A stretch of DNA of 42,618 bases, taken from DATECU01 sp035286745 (GTDB lineage Bacteria; Acidobacteriota; Vicinamibacteria; Fen-336). The position numbers and the translations under genes were made by a program. The notes under the pieces are model-generated. The model did no database searches. It was not told where the DNA came from and was given only the letters and a program-made list of their open reading frames with translations. Positions 34,483 through 42,618 of this stretch are shown one piece after another. The first letter of the stretch is position 1; each line of letters opens with the position of its first letter. Where the stretch lies: assembly GCA_035286745.1 (NCBI GenBank), contig DATECU010000372.1, positions 1-42,618 on the forward strand, read 5' to 3'.

Positions 34483-37018
34483 CGCCTTCCAGGTGGTGCC
34501 CGCTCTGCCGGAGCGGCTTCAGGGCCTCCGCGAGCTGGCGCTCAACCTGCTCTGGTCTTGGGACGACGAGATCCGGGTGGTCTTCCACCGCGTGGATCGC
34601 GAGCTGTGGAGTCGCTGCCGGCAGAACCCGGTGCTGCTCCTGGGCTCGGTGTCCCAGGCACGCCTGGACGAGCTGGCGAGAGACGAGGGCTTCCTCGCCT
34701 TCTTCGATCGCGTGTACGCGCGCTACCAGGGCTACCTCGAGGAAAAGACATGGTGGGAGAAGCGCTACCCGGAGAAACCGCTGGTCGCCTACTTCTCGGC
34801 CGAGTTCGGGCTGACCGAGTGCCTGCCCATCTATTCGGGTGGGTTAGGCGTGCTGGCCGGCCATCACCTGAAGAGCGGCTCCGACCTGGGCGTCCCCATA
34901 GCCGGCGTGGGCCTGCTCTACCAGCAGGGCTACTTCCGCCAGTACCTGACCGCCGACGGCTGGCAGCAGGAGTCCTACCCCACCAACGACTTCTTCAACC
35001 TCCCGGTGGTCCCGGTGCCCGGTCCCCAAGGGCGTCCGCTCCGGATCGAGCTGCCCCTGGCCGGCGAGCGGATCTTGGTCCAGGTCTGGAAAGCCGAGGT
35101 GGGCCGGGTGCCGCTCTTCCTCCTCGACGCCAACCTGGAGGAAAACCGCCACGACTTGCAGGACATCACCGACCAGCTCTACGGCGGCGACCAGGAGAAC
35201 CGCATTCGTCAGGAGATCGTGCTGGGCATGGGCGGCCTGCGGGCCTTGCACGCCATGGGTCTGGCGCCGGTGGTCTGTCACATGAACGAAGGCCACTCGG
35301 CCTTTCTGACCCTGGAGCGCACTCGAGTCCTGATGAAGGAGTCGGGCCTCAGCTTCCACGAGGCCCTGGAGGCCACCCGCGCCGGTAGCGTGTTCACCAC
35401 CCACACCCCGGTACCTGCCGGTTTCGACGCCTTCCCCCAGGCCATGATGGAGAAGTACTTCGGGGACTACGCCCGTGAGGCGGGGATCTCGATGAGCGAG
35501 CTTCTGGCCCTGGGGCGGCCGCCGGGGGCCGATCCAAGCGTGAGCTTCAACATGGCCGGCTTGGCCCTGCACAGCTCCGCTTTCGTGAACGGCGTGAGCC
35601 GGCTGCACGGGGAGGTCTCGCGCCGCTTGCTGCGCATCTACGCACCCAACGTTCCCGACGCCGAGGTCCCCATCGGCCACGTCACTAACGGCGCTCACAC
35701 CTGGAGCTGCGTTTCGCGAGAGATGGCCGGCCTCTTCGACCGCTACCTGGGGCCCGACTGGTGCCGCAAGCCGGGGCAGGCCAGCACCTGGCAGGACGTC
35801 GACAGCATCCCCGACGAGGAGCTGTGGTCGACCCACGAGCGGAGGCGGGAGCGACTGGTGTCTTTCGCCCGCAAGCGTTTGATGCGCCAGTCGGAGCAGC
35901 GGGGCGCCACCGCCCGCGACCTGGAGCGGGCCCGGGGGGTGCTGGACACCCGCACCATGACCATCGGCTTCGCCCGCCGTTTCGCCACCTACAAGCGGGC
36001 CGACCTGATCCTGGCCGACCTGGAGCGGCTGAAGCGCATCCTGCTCGACCCCGAGCGCCCGGTACAGATCGTGTTCGCCGGCAAGGCGCATCCCAAGGAC
36101 AGCGAGGGCAAGGAGAAGCTGAAGGCGGTGGTGAGCTTCTGCCAGCGCGACGAGGTCCGGCGGCATGCGGTCTTCCTGGAGGACTACGACCTGGAGATGG
36201 CCCGCTACCTGGTCCAGGGTGTCGACGTGTGGCTCAACACCCCGCGTCGGGGCATGGAAGCCAGCGGCACCTCGGGCATGAAGGTCGTCCCTAACGGTGG
36301 ACTCAACTTGAGCGTGCTGGACGGCTGGTGGTGCGAGGGCTACGCACCGGACGTCGGCTGGGCCATCGGCAAGGGCGAGGAGTACCCGGACCACGCCTAC
36401 CAGGACCAGGTGGAGTCGGGGGCGCTCTACGAGCTCCTGGAGAAGGACGTGGTGCCCCTCTTCTACGCTCGCCAGGCCGACGGGCTTCCCCGGGCCTGGA
36501 TCGCCCGCATGAAGGCGTCCATGAAGCGGCTGGCACCTCTCTTCAGCACCAATCGCATGATCTGGGAGTACGCCGAGCGATTCTATCTGCCCGCGGCGCG
36601 GCATTTCGCCGAACTGTCGGCGAATCGCATGGAGCGGGCACGGCGGCTGGCCGCCTGGAGGCGGGGAGCCCTGGCCAGTTGGGGACAGGTCCGGGTGGAC
36701 GCCGTCCGCGCCACCCGGGTCGAGCCGCTGCGCGTGGGTGAGGGCCTGGACGTCGAGGCCGAGGTCACCCTGGGTGCGCTGGGCCCCGGGGACGTGGCGG
36801 TCGAGGCTTACTTCGGCCCGCTGGATGCTCAGCGTCAGATCCAGGAAGGCAGGGCCGAGGCCATGCGGCTCCTGGGCCCGAGCGACGGCGGCCGCTTCCG
36901 CTACACCGGCCGACTCCCCTGCGACCGCAGCGGGCTGCTCGGCTACGGCGTGCGCGTCCGCCCGTCCCATCCGGACGCCAACAACCTGCTGGCGACAGGG
37001 CTGATGACGTGGTGGTGA
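34472..37018 (+). CDS. glgP: Alpha-glucan (glycogen) phosphorylase
   Basis: An 848-residue GT35 phosphorylase of the form with an N-terminal DUF3417 domain (about 1-110, NLLWSWDDEIRVVFHR). It releases glucose 1-phosphate from glycogen or maltodextrin. The region AYFSAEFGLTECLPIYSGGL, the RRFATYKRADL stretch and the PLP-lysine motif EASGTSGMKVVPNGG are diagnostic. The start lies 11 bases inside the upstream phosphofructokinase gene. No glycogen synthase or debranching enzyme is seen in the window. It would supply carbon from storage polymer when respiration stops (inference from neighbours). Confidence 0.95.
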   Translation: MRVDAFQVVPALPERLQGLRELALNLLWSWDDEIRVVFHRVDRELWSRCRQNPVLLLGSVSQARLDELARDEGFLAFFDRVYARYQGYLEEKTWWEKRYPEKPLVAYFSAEFGLTECLPIYSGGLGVLAGHHLKSGSDLGVPIAGVGLLYQQGYFRQYLTADGWQQESYPTNDFFNLPVVPVPGPQGRPLRIELPLAGERILVQVWKAEVGRVPLFLLDANLEENRHDLQDITDQLYGGDQENRIRQEIVLGMGGLRALHAMGLAPVVCHMNEGHSAFLTLERTRVLMKESGLSFHEALEATRAGSVFTTHTPVPAGFDAFPQAMMEKYFGDYAREAGISMSELLALGRPPGADPSVSFNMAGLALHSSAFVNGVSRLHGEVSRRLLRIYAPNVPDAEVPIGHVTNGAHTWSCVSREMAGLFDRYLGPDWCRKPGQASTWQDVDSIPDEELWSTHERRRERLVSFARKRLMRQSEQRGATARDLERARGVLDTRTMTIGFARRFATYKRADLILADLERLKRILLDPERPVQIVFAGKAHPKDSEGKEKLKAVVSFCQRDEVRRHAVFLEDYDLEMARYLVQGVDVWLNTPRRGMEASGTSGMKVVPNGGLNLSVLDGWWCEGYAPDVGWAIGKGEEYPDHAYQDQVESGALYELLEKDVVPLFYARQADGLPRAWIARMKASMKRLAPLFSTNRMIWEYAERFYLPAARHFAELSANRMERARRLAAWRRGALASWGQVRVDAVRATRVEPLRVGEGLDVEAEVTLGALGPGDVAVEAYFGPLDAQRQIQEGRAEAMRLLGPSDGGRFRYTGRLPCDRSGLLGYGVRVRPSHPDANNLLATGLMTWW

Positions 37019-37028
37019 GGTCGCGAAG

Positions 37029-37066
37029 AACGGGAGCTGTCAGCTCTCAGCTGTCAGCGGTCAGCT
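37029..37066 (+). repeat. Intergenic TCAGC-type repeat, partial copy
   Basis: Four near-identical units, GCTGTCAGCTCTCAGC then TGTCAGCGGTCAGCTACG, match the leader of the hairpin repeats at 22385 and 26712. The hairpin core is missing here. Confidence 0.55.
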
Positions 37067-37082
37067 ACGGCAGCCAACGAAC

Positions 37083-37110
37083 GAGAACCACAAAGGCACC
37101 GAGGCACGGA
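37083..37110 (+). repeat. Short intergenic repeat, CACAAAGGCACCGAGGCAC family
   Basis: AACCACAAAGGCACCGAGGC followed by ACGGAG repeats a GGCAC unit, and resembles the stretch at 9649-9671. Its function is unknown. Confidence 0.45.
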
Positions 37111-37278
37111 GAACAGCCCGGGGCCCGGGAAGCGGGAACCGAGGGGGGCCAGAGCCGGCGATGGCGGCCGGCGAGCGAGGTTGGAGAAGGGTGGGCTGTC
37201 GTGGGTGAGCGGTGAGCGCTGAATGCTGAGTCCTTGCGTTCCCGCAAGGGATGCGTGGGCGCGGGCTGGCGGCGCGGG

Positions 37279-37304
37279 GCTTGCGCTCTTCGCCCGCGCA
37301 AAGC
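37279..37304. repeat. Inverted repeat upstream of the ilvE promoter
   Basis: GCTTGCGC (37279-37286) and GCGCAAAGC (37296-37304) are inverted with a nine-base spacer and one extra A. It lies 24 bases upstream of the sigma54 site, and could be an activator site or a structural hairpin. Confidence 0.4.
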
Positions 37305-37327
37305 CCATCTGGCCAACTACTTGCGGC

Positions 37328-37343
37328 GGGCACCCTGATTGCA
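37328..37343 (+). promoter_or_regulatory. Sigma54-type promoter for ilvE
   Basis: GGGCACCCTGATTGCA: GG, ten bases, GC, with CAC in the -24 element and a perfect TTGCA. It is nearly the same as the site before the second USP gene. The transcript would start about 40 bases before the ATG at 37396. Confidence 0.65.
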
Positions 37344-37395
37344 CTTTCGCGCCATGGGTCGGTCCGGGGCCCGTGCCACCCGCAAAGGAGCGCTC

Positions 37396-38283
37396 ATGTT
37401 GATCTATCTCGACGGCAAGCTGGTCCCCAAGGAGCAGGCGACGGTCTCGGTGTTCGACCACGGCTTCTTGTACGGGGACGGCGTCTTCGAGGGCATTCGG
37501 GTCTATGACGGCAACGTCTTTCGCCTGCAACAGCACATCTCCCGACTCTACGAGTCGGCCAAGACCATCGCCCTCGAGATCCCCCTGGCTCAGGACCAGA
37601 TGATCCAGGCCGTCGCCGACACGGTTGCGGCTAACGAGAAGAAGGACGCCTACATCCGGCTGGTGGTCTCCCGTGGCCCCGGCGATCTCGGCATCGACCC
37701 CGCCAAGTGCAGCCGAGCCACCGTGGTGATCATCGTCGCCACCATCGCCCTCTATCCTGAGGAGTTCTACCGGAAGGGCGTCAACCTGGTGACCGCCAGC
37801 GTCAGGCGCATCCCCATGGAGTCCCTGGATCCCCGGGTCAAGTCGCTCAACTACCTGAACAACATCCTGGCCAAGCTGGAGGCCAAGAACGCCGGCTGCC
37901 TGGAGGCGGTGATGCTCAACCACCACGGCCAGGTCGCCGAGTGCACGGCCGACAACATCTTCATGGTCAAGAACGGCGTGCTCAAGACCCCCGACCTGAT
38001 GCAGGGGGCGCTCGGCGGCATCACTCGTTCGGCGGTGCTCGACCTGGCCCGGGAGCGCAGCATCGAGACCCAGGAGACGGTGATGGCGCTTCATGACCTC
38101 TACAACGCCGACGAGTGCTTCCTCACCGGCACCGGGGCCGAAATCGTGCCGGTGGTGGGCATCGACGGCCGCCGCATCGGCGACGGCACTCCTGGCCCCA
38201 TGACCAAGACCCTGCTGGCAGCCTTCCGCGAGCTCCGTGTGCTGGACGGAGTGAAGGTGGCGATGCCGGTGGCAGGCCGTTAG
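37396..38283 (+). CDS. ilvE: Branched-chain amino acid aminotransferase
   Basis: A 295-residue fold-type IV PLP enzyme that interconverts Leu, Ile, Val and their keto acids with glutamate. PLP lysine is Lys149 in RVKSLNYLNN. Other motifs are FDHGFLYGDGVFEGIRVYDG near the N-terminus, ECTADNIFMVKNG and CFLTGTGAEIVPV. The ATG at 37396 has AAGGAG five bases upstream. A glutamate dehydrogenase gene (disrupted) follows 63 bases later, which makes metabolic sense because glutamate is the amino donor. Its promoter appears sigma54-type. D-amino acid transaminase or aminodeoxychorismate lyase are less likely alternatives. Confidence 0.92.
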   Translation: MLIYLDGKLVPKEQATVSVFDHGFLYGDGVFEGIRVYDGNVFRLQQHISRLYESAKTIALEIPLAQDQMIQAVADTVAANEKKDAYIRLVVSRGPGDLGIDPAKCSRATVVIIVATIALYPEEFYRKGVNLVTASVRRIPMESLDPRVKSLNYLNNILAKLEAKNAGCLEAVMLNHHGQVAECTADNIFMVKNGVLKTPDLMQGALGGITRSAVLDLARERSIETQETVMALHDLYNADECFLTGTGAEIVPVVGIDGRRIGDGTPGPMTKTLLAAFRELRVLDGVKVAMPVAGR

Positions 38284-38346
38284 TCGAGCGGAGAGAGCGT
38301 TCAACCGGAGCCAGGCGATCTGGCGATTGCTCCCAGGGAGAGCTTC

Positions 38347-39633
38347 ATGGCAACCAAGGCCTTCAACTCCTTCGAGATGGCGCAGGCCCAGTTCGACAAG
38401 GTGGCGCTCCTGCTGGGCCTCGACGAGTCCACGCGGGAGCTGCTCCGCCAACCCCTCCGCGAGTACAGCTTCGCGATCCCGGTGCGCATGGACGACGGGC
38501 GTGTCAAGGTCTTCCGCGGCTTCCGGGTGCAGCACAACGACGCCCGCGGGCCCTGCAAGGGCGGCATCCGCTTTCACCCGGCGGAGACCATCGACACCGT
38601 GCGGGCCCTGGCCATGTGGATGACCTGGAAGTGCTCGGTGGTGGAAATCCCGTTAGGCGGGGCCAAGGGCGGCGTGATCTGCGATCCCCACCATCTTTCG
38701 CCCCGCGAGCAGGAGCAGATCTGCCGGGGCTGGGTGCGGCAGGTGGCCAAGAACGTCGGGCCGGTGATGGACGTGCCGGCGCCTGACGTGATGACCAACG
38801 CCCAGCACATGCTGTGGATGCTGGACGAGTTCGAGGTGATCCAGGGCGGCAAGTACCCCGGCTTCATCACCGGCAAGCCGGTAGGCATGGGGGGCTCGCT
38901 GGGCCGCACCGAGGCCACCGGCTTCGGCGTGATCTTCACGCTGCGCGAAGCCCTGCGCGAGCTGAAGCTCCCGGTCGAGAGCACCAAGGCCAGTATCCAG
39001 GGCTTCGGCAACGTGTCCCAGTACGCCATCCGCCTGTACCAGCAGCTCGGCGGCAAGGTCGTCTGCGTCTCCTGCTGGGACCAAACCGACCAGACGGCGT
39101 ACTCCTTCAAGAAGGACGCTGGCATCGACCTCGACACCCTGCTGGGCATCACCGACAGCTTCGGTGGCATCGACAAGACCGAGGCCAAGAAGCTGGGCTA
39201 TCAGATCCTGCCCGGCGACGCCTGGCTGGAGCAGCCAGTGGACATCCTGATCCCCTCCGCCATCTAGAACCAGATCCGCGGCGACAACGCTCCCCGGATC
39301 CACGCCGGCGTTCGAGTGATCGCCGAGGGCGCCAACGGACCCACCACACCCGACGCCGACCGGGTGATCCAGGATCGAGGCATCTTCGTGATCCCGGACT
39401 TCCTGGCCAACGCCGGCGGCGTGACGTGCAGCTACTTCGAACAGGTGCAAAGCAACATGAACTACTTCTGGGAGAAGGACGAGGTGCTGGGCAAGCTGGA
39501 CCTGAAGATGACCTCCGCCTTCCTCTCGGTCTCCGAGCTGGCTCGCAGCCGCAAGCTCCCCATGCGGGACGCCGCCTACGTGATCGCGGTGAGCCGGGTG
39601 GCCCAGGCGTGTCATGATCGGGGGTGGGTCTAG
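38347..39633 (+). pseudogene. gdhA: Glu/Leu dehydrogenase interrupted by an in-frame TAG
   Basis: Reading through one TAG codon at 39265-39267 gives 428 residues, a normal length for hexameric glutamate dehydrogenase (reductive amination of 2-oxoglutarate, reversible). The first 306 codons hold PCKGGIRFHP with the substrate lysine, LGGAKGGV, VPAPDVMTN and the nucleotide loop QGFGNVSQYA. After the TAG the frame continues undisturbed: NQIRGDNAPRI, then AEGANGPTTPDAD and PDFLANAGGVTCSYFEQ. The TAG sits where the family commonly has Glu (GAG) in an AAIENQ-like motif, so one base change explains it. GGGAG precedes the ATG at 38347. It may be a recent pseudogene, an error in the sequence or a readthrough site. 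A product ending at 39267 would lack the end of the nucleotide domain and helices from the C-terminus. Confidence 0.88.
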
Positions 39634-39675
39634 CACCCCCTGCCGTCTGTCGACCGCGTCTTCGGGTTCGCTTCC

Positions 39676-41424
39676 GTGACCGCCAGCGCTCACGATCTCC
39701 CGCCCTTCGGCCGGCACTTCGCCGGCTCCGGAGAGAGCATCTCTTCGTTAGGCGGGGGTGCCATCGGAGGCAAGGCCCACGGCCTGCTCGAAGCCCGGCG
39801 TCTGCTGGCACGCTTCGATGCCAAGCGCCATCCGCGGATCCGGGTGGCGGTGCCCAGCTTCACCGTGCTTGGCACCGAGGTCTTCGACGCCTTCCTCGAT
39901 GCCAACCAGCTTCGGTCGCTGGCCTTGTCGGATGCCGGCGACCGGGTGATCGCCGCGGCCTTCCAGCGCGCCCCGCTGCCGGCGGACCTGGTCGGCGACC
40001 TCTTCGCCCTGGCCCGGGACATCAAGACCCCGCTCGCCGTCCGTTCCTCCAGCCTGCTGGAGGACGCGCTCGCCCACCCCTTCGCCGGCGTCTACGGCAC
40101 CAAGATGATCCCCAACAACCAGCTCGACCCGGAGACCCGCTTTCGCAAGTTGGCGGAGGCGGTGAAGTTCGTCTGGGCCTCCACCTTCTCCCTCGCCGCG
40201 AAGAGTTATGCGCGGGCCGCCGGGCGGGAGCTGGCCGAGGAGAAGATGGGGGTCCTGGTCCAGGAGGTGGTGGGCCTCCGGCGGGGACCACGCTTCTACC
40301 CGGATATCTCCGGAGTGGCCCGCTCCTACAACTTCTACCCGTCGGGACACGCCCGACCCCAGGACGGGGTGGTCAACCTTGCTCTCGGCCTGGGCAAGAC
40401 CATCGTCGACGGCGGGCGCAGTTGGACCTACTCGCCGGCCTGGCCCGGCGTGCGACCGCCGGTGGCCCCACCCCAGAGGCTGCTCGACGAGACCCAGCGC
40501 GAGTTCTGGGCCGTCAACATGGGGTCGCCGCCGGCCTACGACCCCCTGGCCGAGACCGAGTATCTGCTTCAAGCCGGCCTGGCCGATGCCGAGACTGACG
40601 GCAGCTTACGCCTCACCGCCTCCACCTTCGATCCCCGCTCCGACCGCATCGTCCTCGGCACCGCCGCCGCCGGACCGCGGCTCCTCGACTTCGCGCCGGT
40701 GCTGGTGATGGACGAGCTGCCCCTGAACCCCCTGCTTCGCGATCTCCTCGCCGCTTTCGAGGAGGCGGCCGGCACCGATGTCGAGATCGAGTTCGCCCTG
40801 GCGGCGCCCGGCAACGGGCCCGCCTTCCTGGGCTTCCTGCAGGTCCGCCCCATGTCCGTACCCAGCGCCCAGATCGAACTCTCGGCGGCGGACCTCGACC
40901 ACCCCGGGGCGGTGGTGGCTTCGGAAGGCACCATGGGCAACGGCTGCTGGGAGGGGGTGACCGACATCGTCTTCGTCAAGCGCGGATCGTTTGACGCCAA
41001 GCACACCCGCGCCATCGCCAAGGACGTGGAGGGTGCCAACACCCGTCTCAGCAACGCCGGCCGCCCGTATGTCCTCATCGGCTTCGGCCGCTGGGGCACT
41101 TCGGACCCCTGGCTCGGGGTTCCCGTGACCTGGAGTCAGATCGCGGGCGCCCGGGCTCTGGTCGAGTCCACCCTGCCGGCGATGGACGTTCAGCTCTCGC
41201 AGGGGGCCCACTTCTTCCACAACCTCCTGAGCTTCGGCGTACCCTACTTCGCGGTCAGCCACCACGCCGCCCACGGAATCGCCTGGGACTGGCTGGAGAG
41301 TCTGCCCGTCGAGTTCGAAACCCCGTTCATCCGCCAGGTGCGAACCCCCGCGCCGCTTCGCATCAAGGTCGACGGGCGCAGCGGGCGAGGCCTGGTGCTG
41401 CGGCCGGAAGCGGGGTCCGCGTGA
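39676..41424 (+). CDS. PEP/pyruvate-binding domain protein (PPDK-like, no phospho-His domain)
   Basis: A 582-residue protein related to the ATP-grasp, nucleotide-binding half of pyruvate phosphate dikinase and PEP synthase. It shows IGGKAHGLLEARRLL near residue 32, the motif LAVRSSSLLEDA with Arg123, FAGVYGT, and the late LGFLQVRPMS. The remainder (about 400-582: GEGTMGNG-like and RWGTSDPWLG segments) is a family-specific extension. The mobile phospho-histidine domain and the PEP/pyruvate TIM barrel are missing, so it cannot make PEP by itself. The GTG start at 39676 has no clear ribosome site. It overlaps the next gene by GTGA, and that gene has a related domain, so the two may form a pair. 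Confidence 0.83.
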   Translation: MTASAHDLPPFGRHFAGSGESISSLGGGAIGGKAHGLLEARRLLARFDAKRHPRIRVAVPSFTVLGTEVFDAFLDANQLRSLALSDAGDRVIAAAFQRAPLPADLVGDLFALARDIKTPLAVRSSSLLEDALAHPFAGVYGTKMIPNNQLDPETRFRKLAEAVKFVWASTFSLAAKSYARAAGRELAEEKMGVLVQEVVGLRRGPRFYPDISGVARSYNFYPSGHARPQDGVVNLALGLGKTIVDGGRSWTYSPAWPGVRPPVAPPQRLLDETQREFWAVNMGSPPAYDPLAETEYLLQAGLADAETDGSLRLTASTFDPRSDRIVLGTAAAGPRLLDFAPVLVMDELPLNPLLRDLLAAFEEAAGTDVEIEFALAAPGNGPAFLGFLQVRPMSVPSAQIELSAADLDHPGAVVASEGTMGNGCWEGVTDIVFVKRGSFDAKHTRAIAKDVEGANTRLSNAGRPYVLIGFGRWGTSDPWLGVPVTWSQIAGARALVESTLPAMDVQLSQGAHFFHNLLSFGVPYFAVSHHAAHGIAWDWLESLPVEFETPFIRQVRTPAPLRIKVDGRSGRGLVLRPEAGSA

Positions 41425-42618
41425 ACGAGAGCGACGCTTCTCTCGACACCATCCTGAAGGCGCTCCAGGAGCGGGCCAAGGAGCTGAACTGCCTCTACCG
41501 CGTTGACGAGATCCTGGGCTCCCGCGAGATCTCCCTGGAGGACGCCTTCCGGGCGGTGGTCGAGGCGCTGCCAGCCGGCTGGCAGTACCCCAGCCTGTGC
41601 CGGGCACGCATCGTCTTCCGAGGCCTGCTGGTCCAGCCGCCCGACTTCGCCGAGACGTCCTGGACCCAGGCGGCGCCCATCCTGATCCAGGGCGAGTCCC
41701 AGGGCTCGGTCAGCGTGGCCTACCAACACGCCATGCCCGACAGCGACGAGGGGCCCTTCCTGAAGGAAGAGCGCAAGCTCATCACCACCCTGGCCGAGCG
41801 CTTGGCGCAGTTCGTTTTGCACCGGGAGCTGGCGGCCGTCTTCGAGCACCGCTCGACTCAGACCGCCGCCCAGGCCCGGCCGGCCTACGCAGTGGTGCTC
41901 GACCTCCTGCGCCGAACCGATCCCACGCTCTACCAGCGCATCGCCCGCAAGATGCTGAACCGCCTGTCGGTCCTGGGCCTGGAGGAAGCTCACCGACTGC
42001 TGGCCTCCCCCGAACGCCTGGACGCCAACCATCAGGACGAGAACCGGCCCCGGCGCCGCGTCGAACCGGAGGAGACGGATGCGGAAGCCACCTTCGCCCT
42101 GGCATCGGCCCACCTCTCCGAACCCGAGGTGTTGTCCGCCATCCAGGTCTGGATCAAGGAGGACCGTGTCAACTTCCTGGTCCAGGCCCTGGAGAGCTCC
42201 TACACCTCGCTGGTGGAGATCGCCAACGTCCTCGAGCGCTACCAGCACCTGGGGGTCTTGTCCCACGAGCTGACGCTGGCCACCCAGATGGGCCTCAAGG
42301 TGGCACTCATCAGGCGGCTGCTCACCGACCAGGCCGACTTCATCAACACCTGCCGCAAGTACGTCGAGATCGAGGACTTCCTCGATCTCATCCACCACAC
42401 GGTGATCCTGCCCAAGAGTCACGGACGCCTGGGGGGCAAGAGCAGCGGCCTGTTCCTGGCCGCCCAGATCATCAAGCGCTCCCACGAGTTCGCCGACGTG
42501 CTCGCCAACGTCCGCACGCCCAAGACCTGGTATCTGCCCTCGGACGGCATCGTCCAGTTCATGTCCTTCAACAACCTGGACGACGTGTACAACTGGCGCT
42601 ACCGGGACCTGGACCAGA
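41421..42618 (+). CDS. GAF-like plus PEP/pyruvate-binding domain protein (partial)
   Basis: The gene starts with the GTG at 41421, overlapping the preceding TGA, and stays open for 399 codons to the window edge. Residues about 5-145 look like a GAF-like sensor domain (ELNCLYRVDEILGSREISLE, then FLKEERKLITTLAERLAQFV). Residues about 150-320 are mostly helical. From about 330 (LPKSHGRLGGKSSGLFLA) a PPDK-type nucleotide-binding domain begins. The rest is outside the window, so whether it has a phospho-His domain cannot be told. A regulated phosphotransferase acting with the upstream gene is possible. The product name rests on the N-terminal part only. Confidence 0.8.
   Translation, partial: MNESDASLDTILKALQERAKELNCLYRVDEILGSREISLEDAFRAVVEALPAGWQYPSLCRARIVFRGLLVQPPDFAETSWTQAAPILIQGESQGSVSVAYQHAMPDSDEGPFLKEERKLITTLAERLAQFVLHRELAAVFEHRSTQTAAQARPAYAVVLDLLRRTDPTLYQRIARKMLNRLSVLGLEEAHRLLASPERLDANHQDENRPRRRVEPEETDAEATFALASAHLSEPEVLSAIQVWIKEDRVNFLVQALESSYTSLVEIANVLERYQHLGVLSHELTLATQMGLKVALIRRLLTDQADFINTCRKYVEIEDFLDLIHHTVILPKSHGRLGGKSSGLFLAAQIIKRSHEFADVLANVRTPKTWYLPSDGIVQFMSFNNLDDVYNWRYRDLDQ

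Larger units (their letters stand above)
37019..37395. other. 377-base intergenic region before ilvE
   Basis: From left to right it holds a TCAGC-type repeat (37029-37066), a GAGGCAC-type repeat (37083-37110), a further degenerate repeat (GGGTGAGCGGTGAGCGCTGAATGCTGAG near 37201 in broken form), an inverted repeat (37279-37304) and a sigma54-type promoter (37328-37343). I see no gene in it. Confidence 0.6.

Noticed and set aside
34844..36970. 708-codon minus-strand open frame opposite glgP
   Set aside because: It is an antisense shadow of a well-conserved phosphorylase gene. The same applies to the frames opposite 5278-6702, 19434-21782 and 31726-33051.
39265..39267. Amber codon decoded as pyrrolysine or a reassigned code
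   Set aside because: Several neighbouring genes end at TAG in the normal place, glutamate dehydrogenase is not a known pyrrolysine enzyme, and no pyl gene is present. A point mutation or sequence error is simpler.

Overview
The window is a very GC-rich bacterial chromosome segment with dense, mostly operonic genes and no rRNA, tRNA, CRISPR array, phage or transposase. It encodes a TonB-type energy transducer, an outer-membrane beta-barrel with a periplasmic decaheme cytochrome, and FeoB, so the organism has a Gram-negative envelope. The Gly-Gly-Val repeats in the TonB linker, the sigma54-heavy regulation, the pyruvate:ferredoxin oxidoreductase and the intergenic repeat style suggest Acidobacteriota or a deltaproteobacterial-grade lineage. 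This placement is inference; no taxonomic marker gene is present.

Layout. (1) 93-2178, minus strand: a small Cys-rich protein with a duplicated Cys4 motif, a tandem universal stress protein (USP) and a degenerate membrane GGDEF protein. (2) 2435-6702, plus strand: a TonB-like protein, then a GAF-GAF histidine kinase overlapping an NtrC-type sigma54 activator. (3) 6737-9637: a second tandem USP divergent from an NAD-type malic enzyme. (4) 9784-18016: a PAS-rich hybrid kinase divergent from nifJ, a dihydroorotate dehydrogenase-like flavoprotein and a YwiC-like membrane protein. (5) 18174-22332: a decaheme cytochrome and MtrB/PioB-type porin, bracketed by two paralogous BldC/MerR-like mini-regulators whose promoters are near-copies. 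(6) 22524-26641, minus strand: a Cys/Met-metabolism PLP enzyme, then feoB with a DtxR regulator fused to a FeoA domain. (7) 27110-33051, plus strand: a third tandem USP, an unknown protein and a group 3b-type [NiFe] hydrogenase (beta, a cNMP-binding protein, gamma, delta, alpha). (8) 33148-42618: PPi-type phosphofructokinase, glucan phosphorylase, branched-chain aminotransferase, a glutamate dehydrogenase broken by an in-frame TAG, and two PEP/pyruvate-binding-domain proteins, the last running off the window.

How it fits together. Nine sites matching the sigma54 -24/-12 pattern (GG, ten bases, then GC, GT or GG) lie in front of the Cys-rich/USP operon, tonB, the GAF kinase, the second USP, malic enzyme, nifJ (weaker), the Cys/Met enzyme, the USP-hydrogenase operon and ilvE. 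The window also encodes a sigma54 activator with its kinase. The simplest reading is a sigma54 regulon for low-oxygen or energy-limited survival: glycogen phosphorolysis, PPi-saving glycolysis, pyruvate oxidation to reduced ferredoxin, malate decarboxylation, NAD(P)H-linked hydrogen metabolism and several USPs. The iron and extracellular-electron-transfer block lacks such promoters; its two small regulators have sigma70-type promoters instead.

Intergenic DNA carries at least three copies of a 50-bp hairpin repeat embedded in TCAGC-rich arrays, plus two copies of a second short repeat family.
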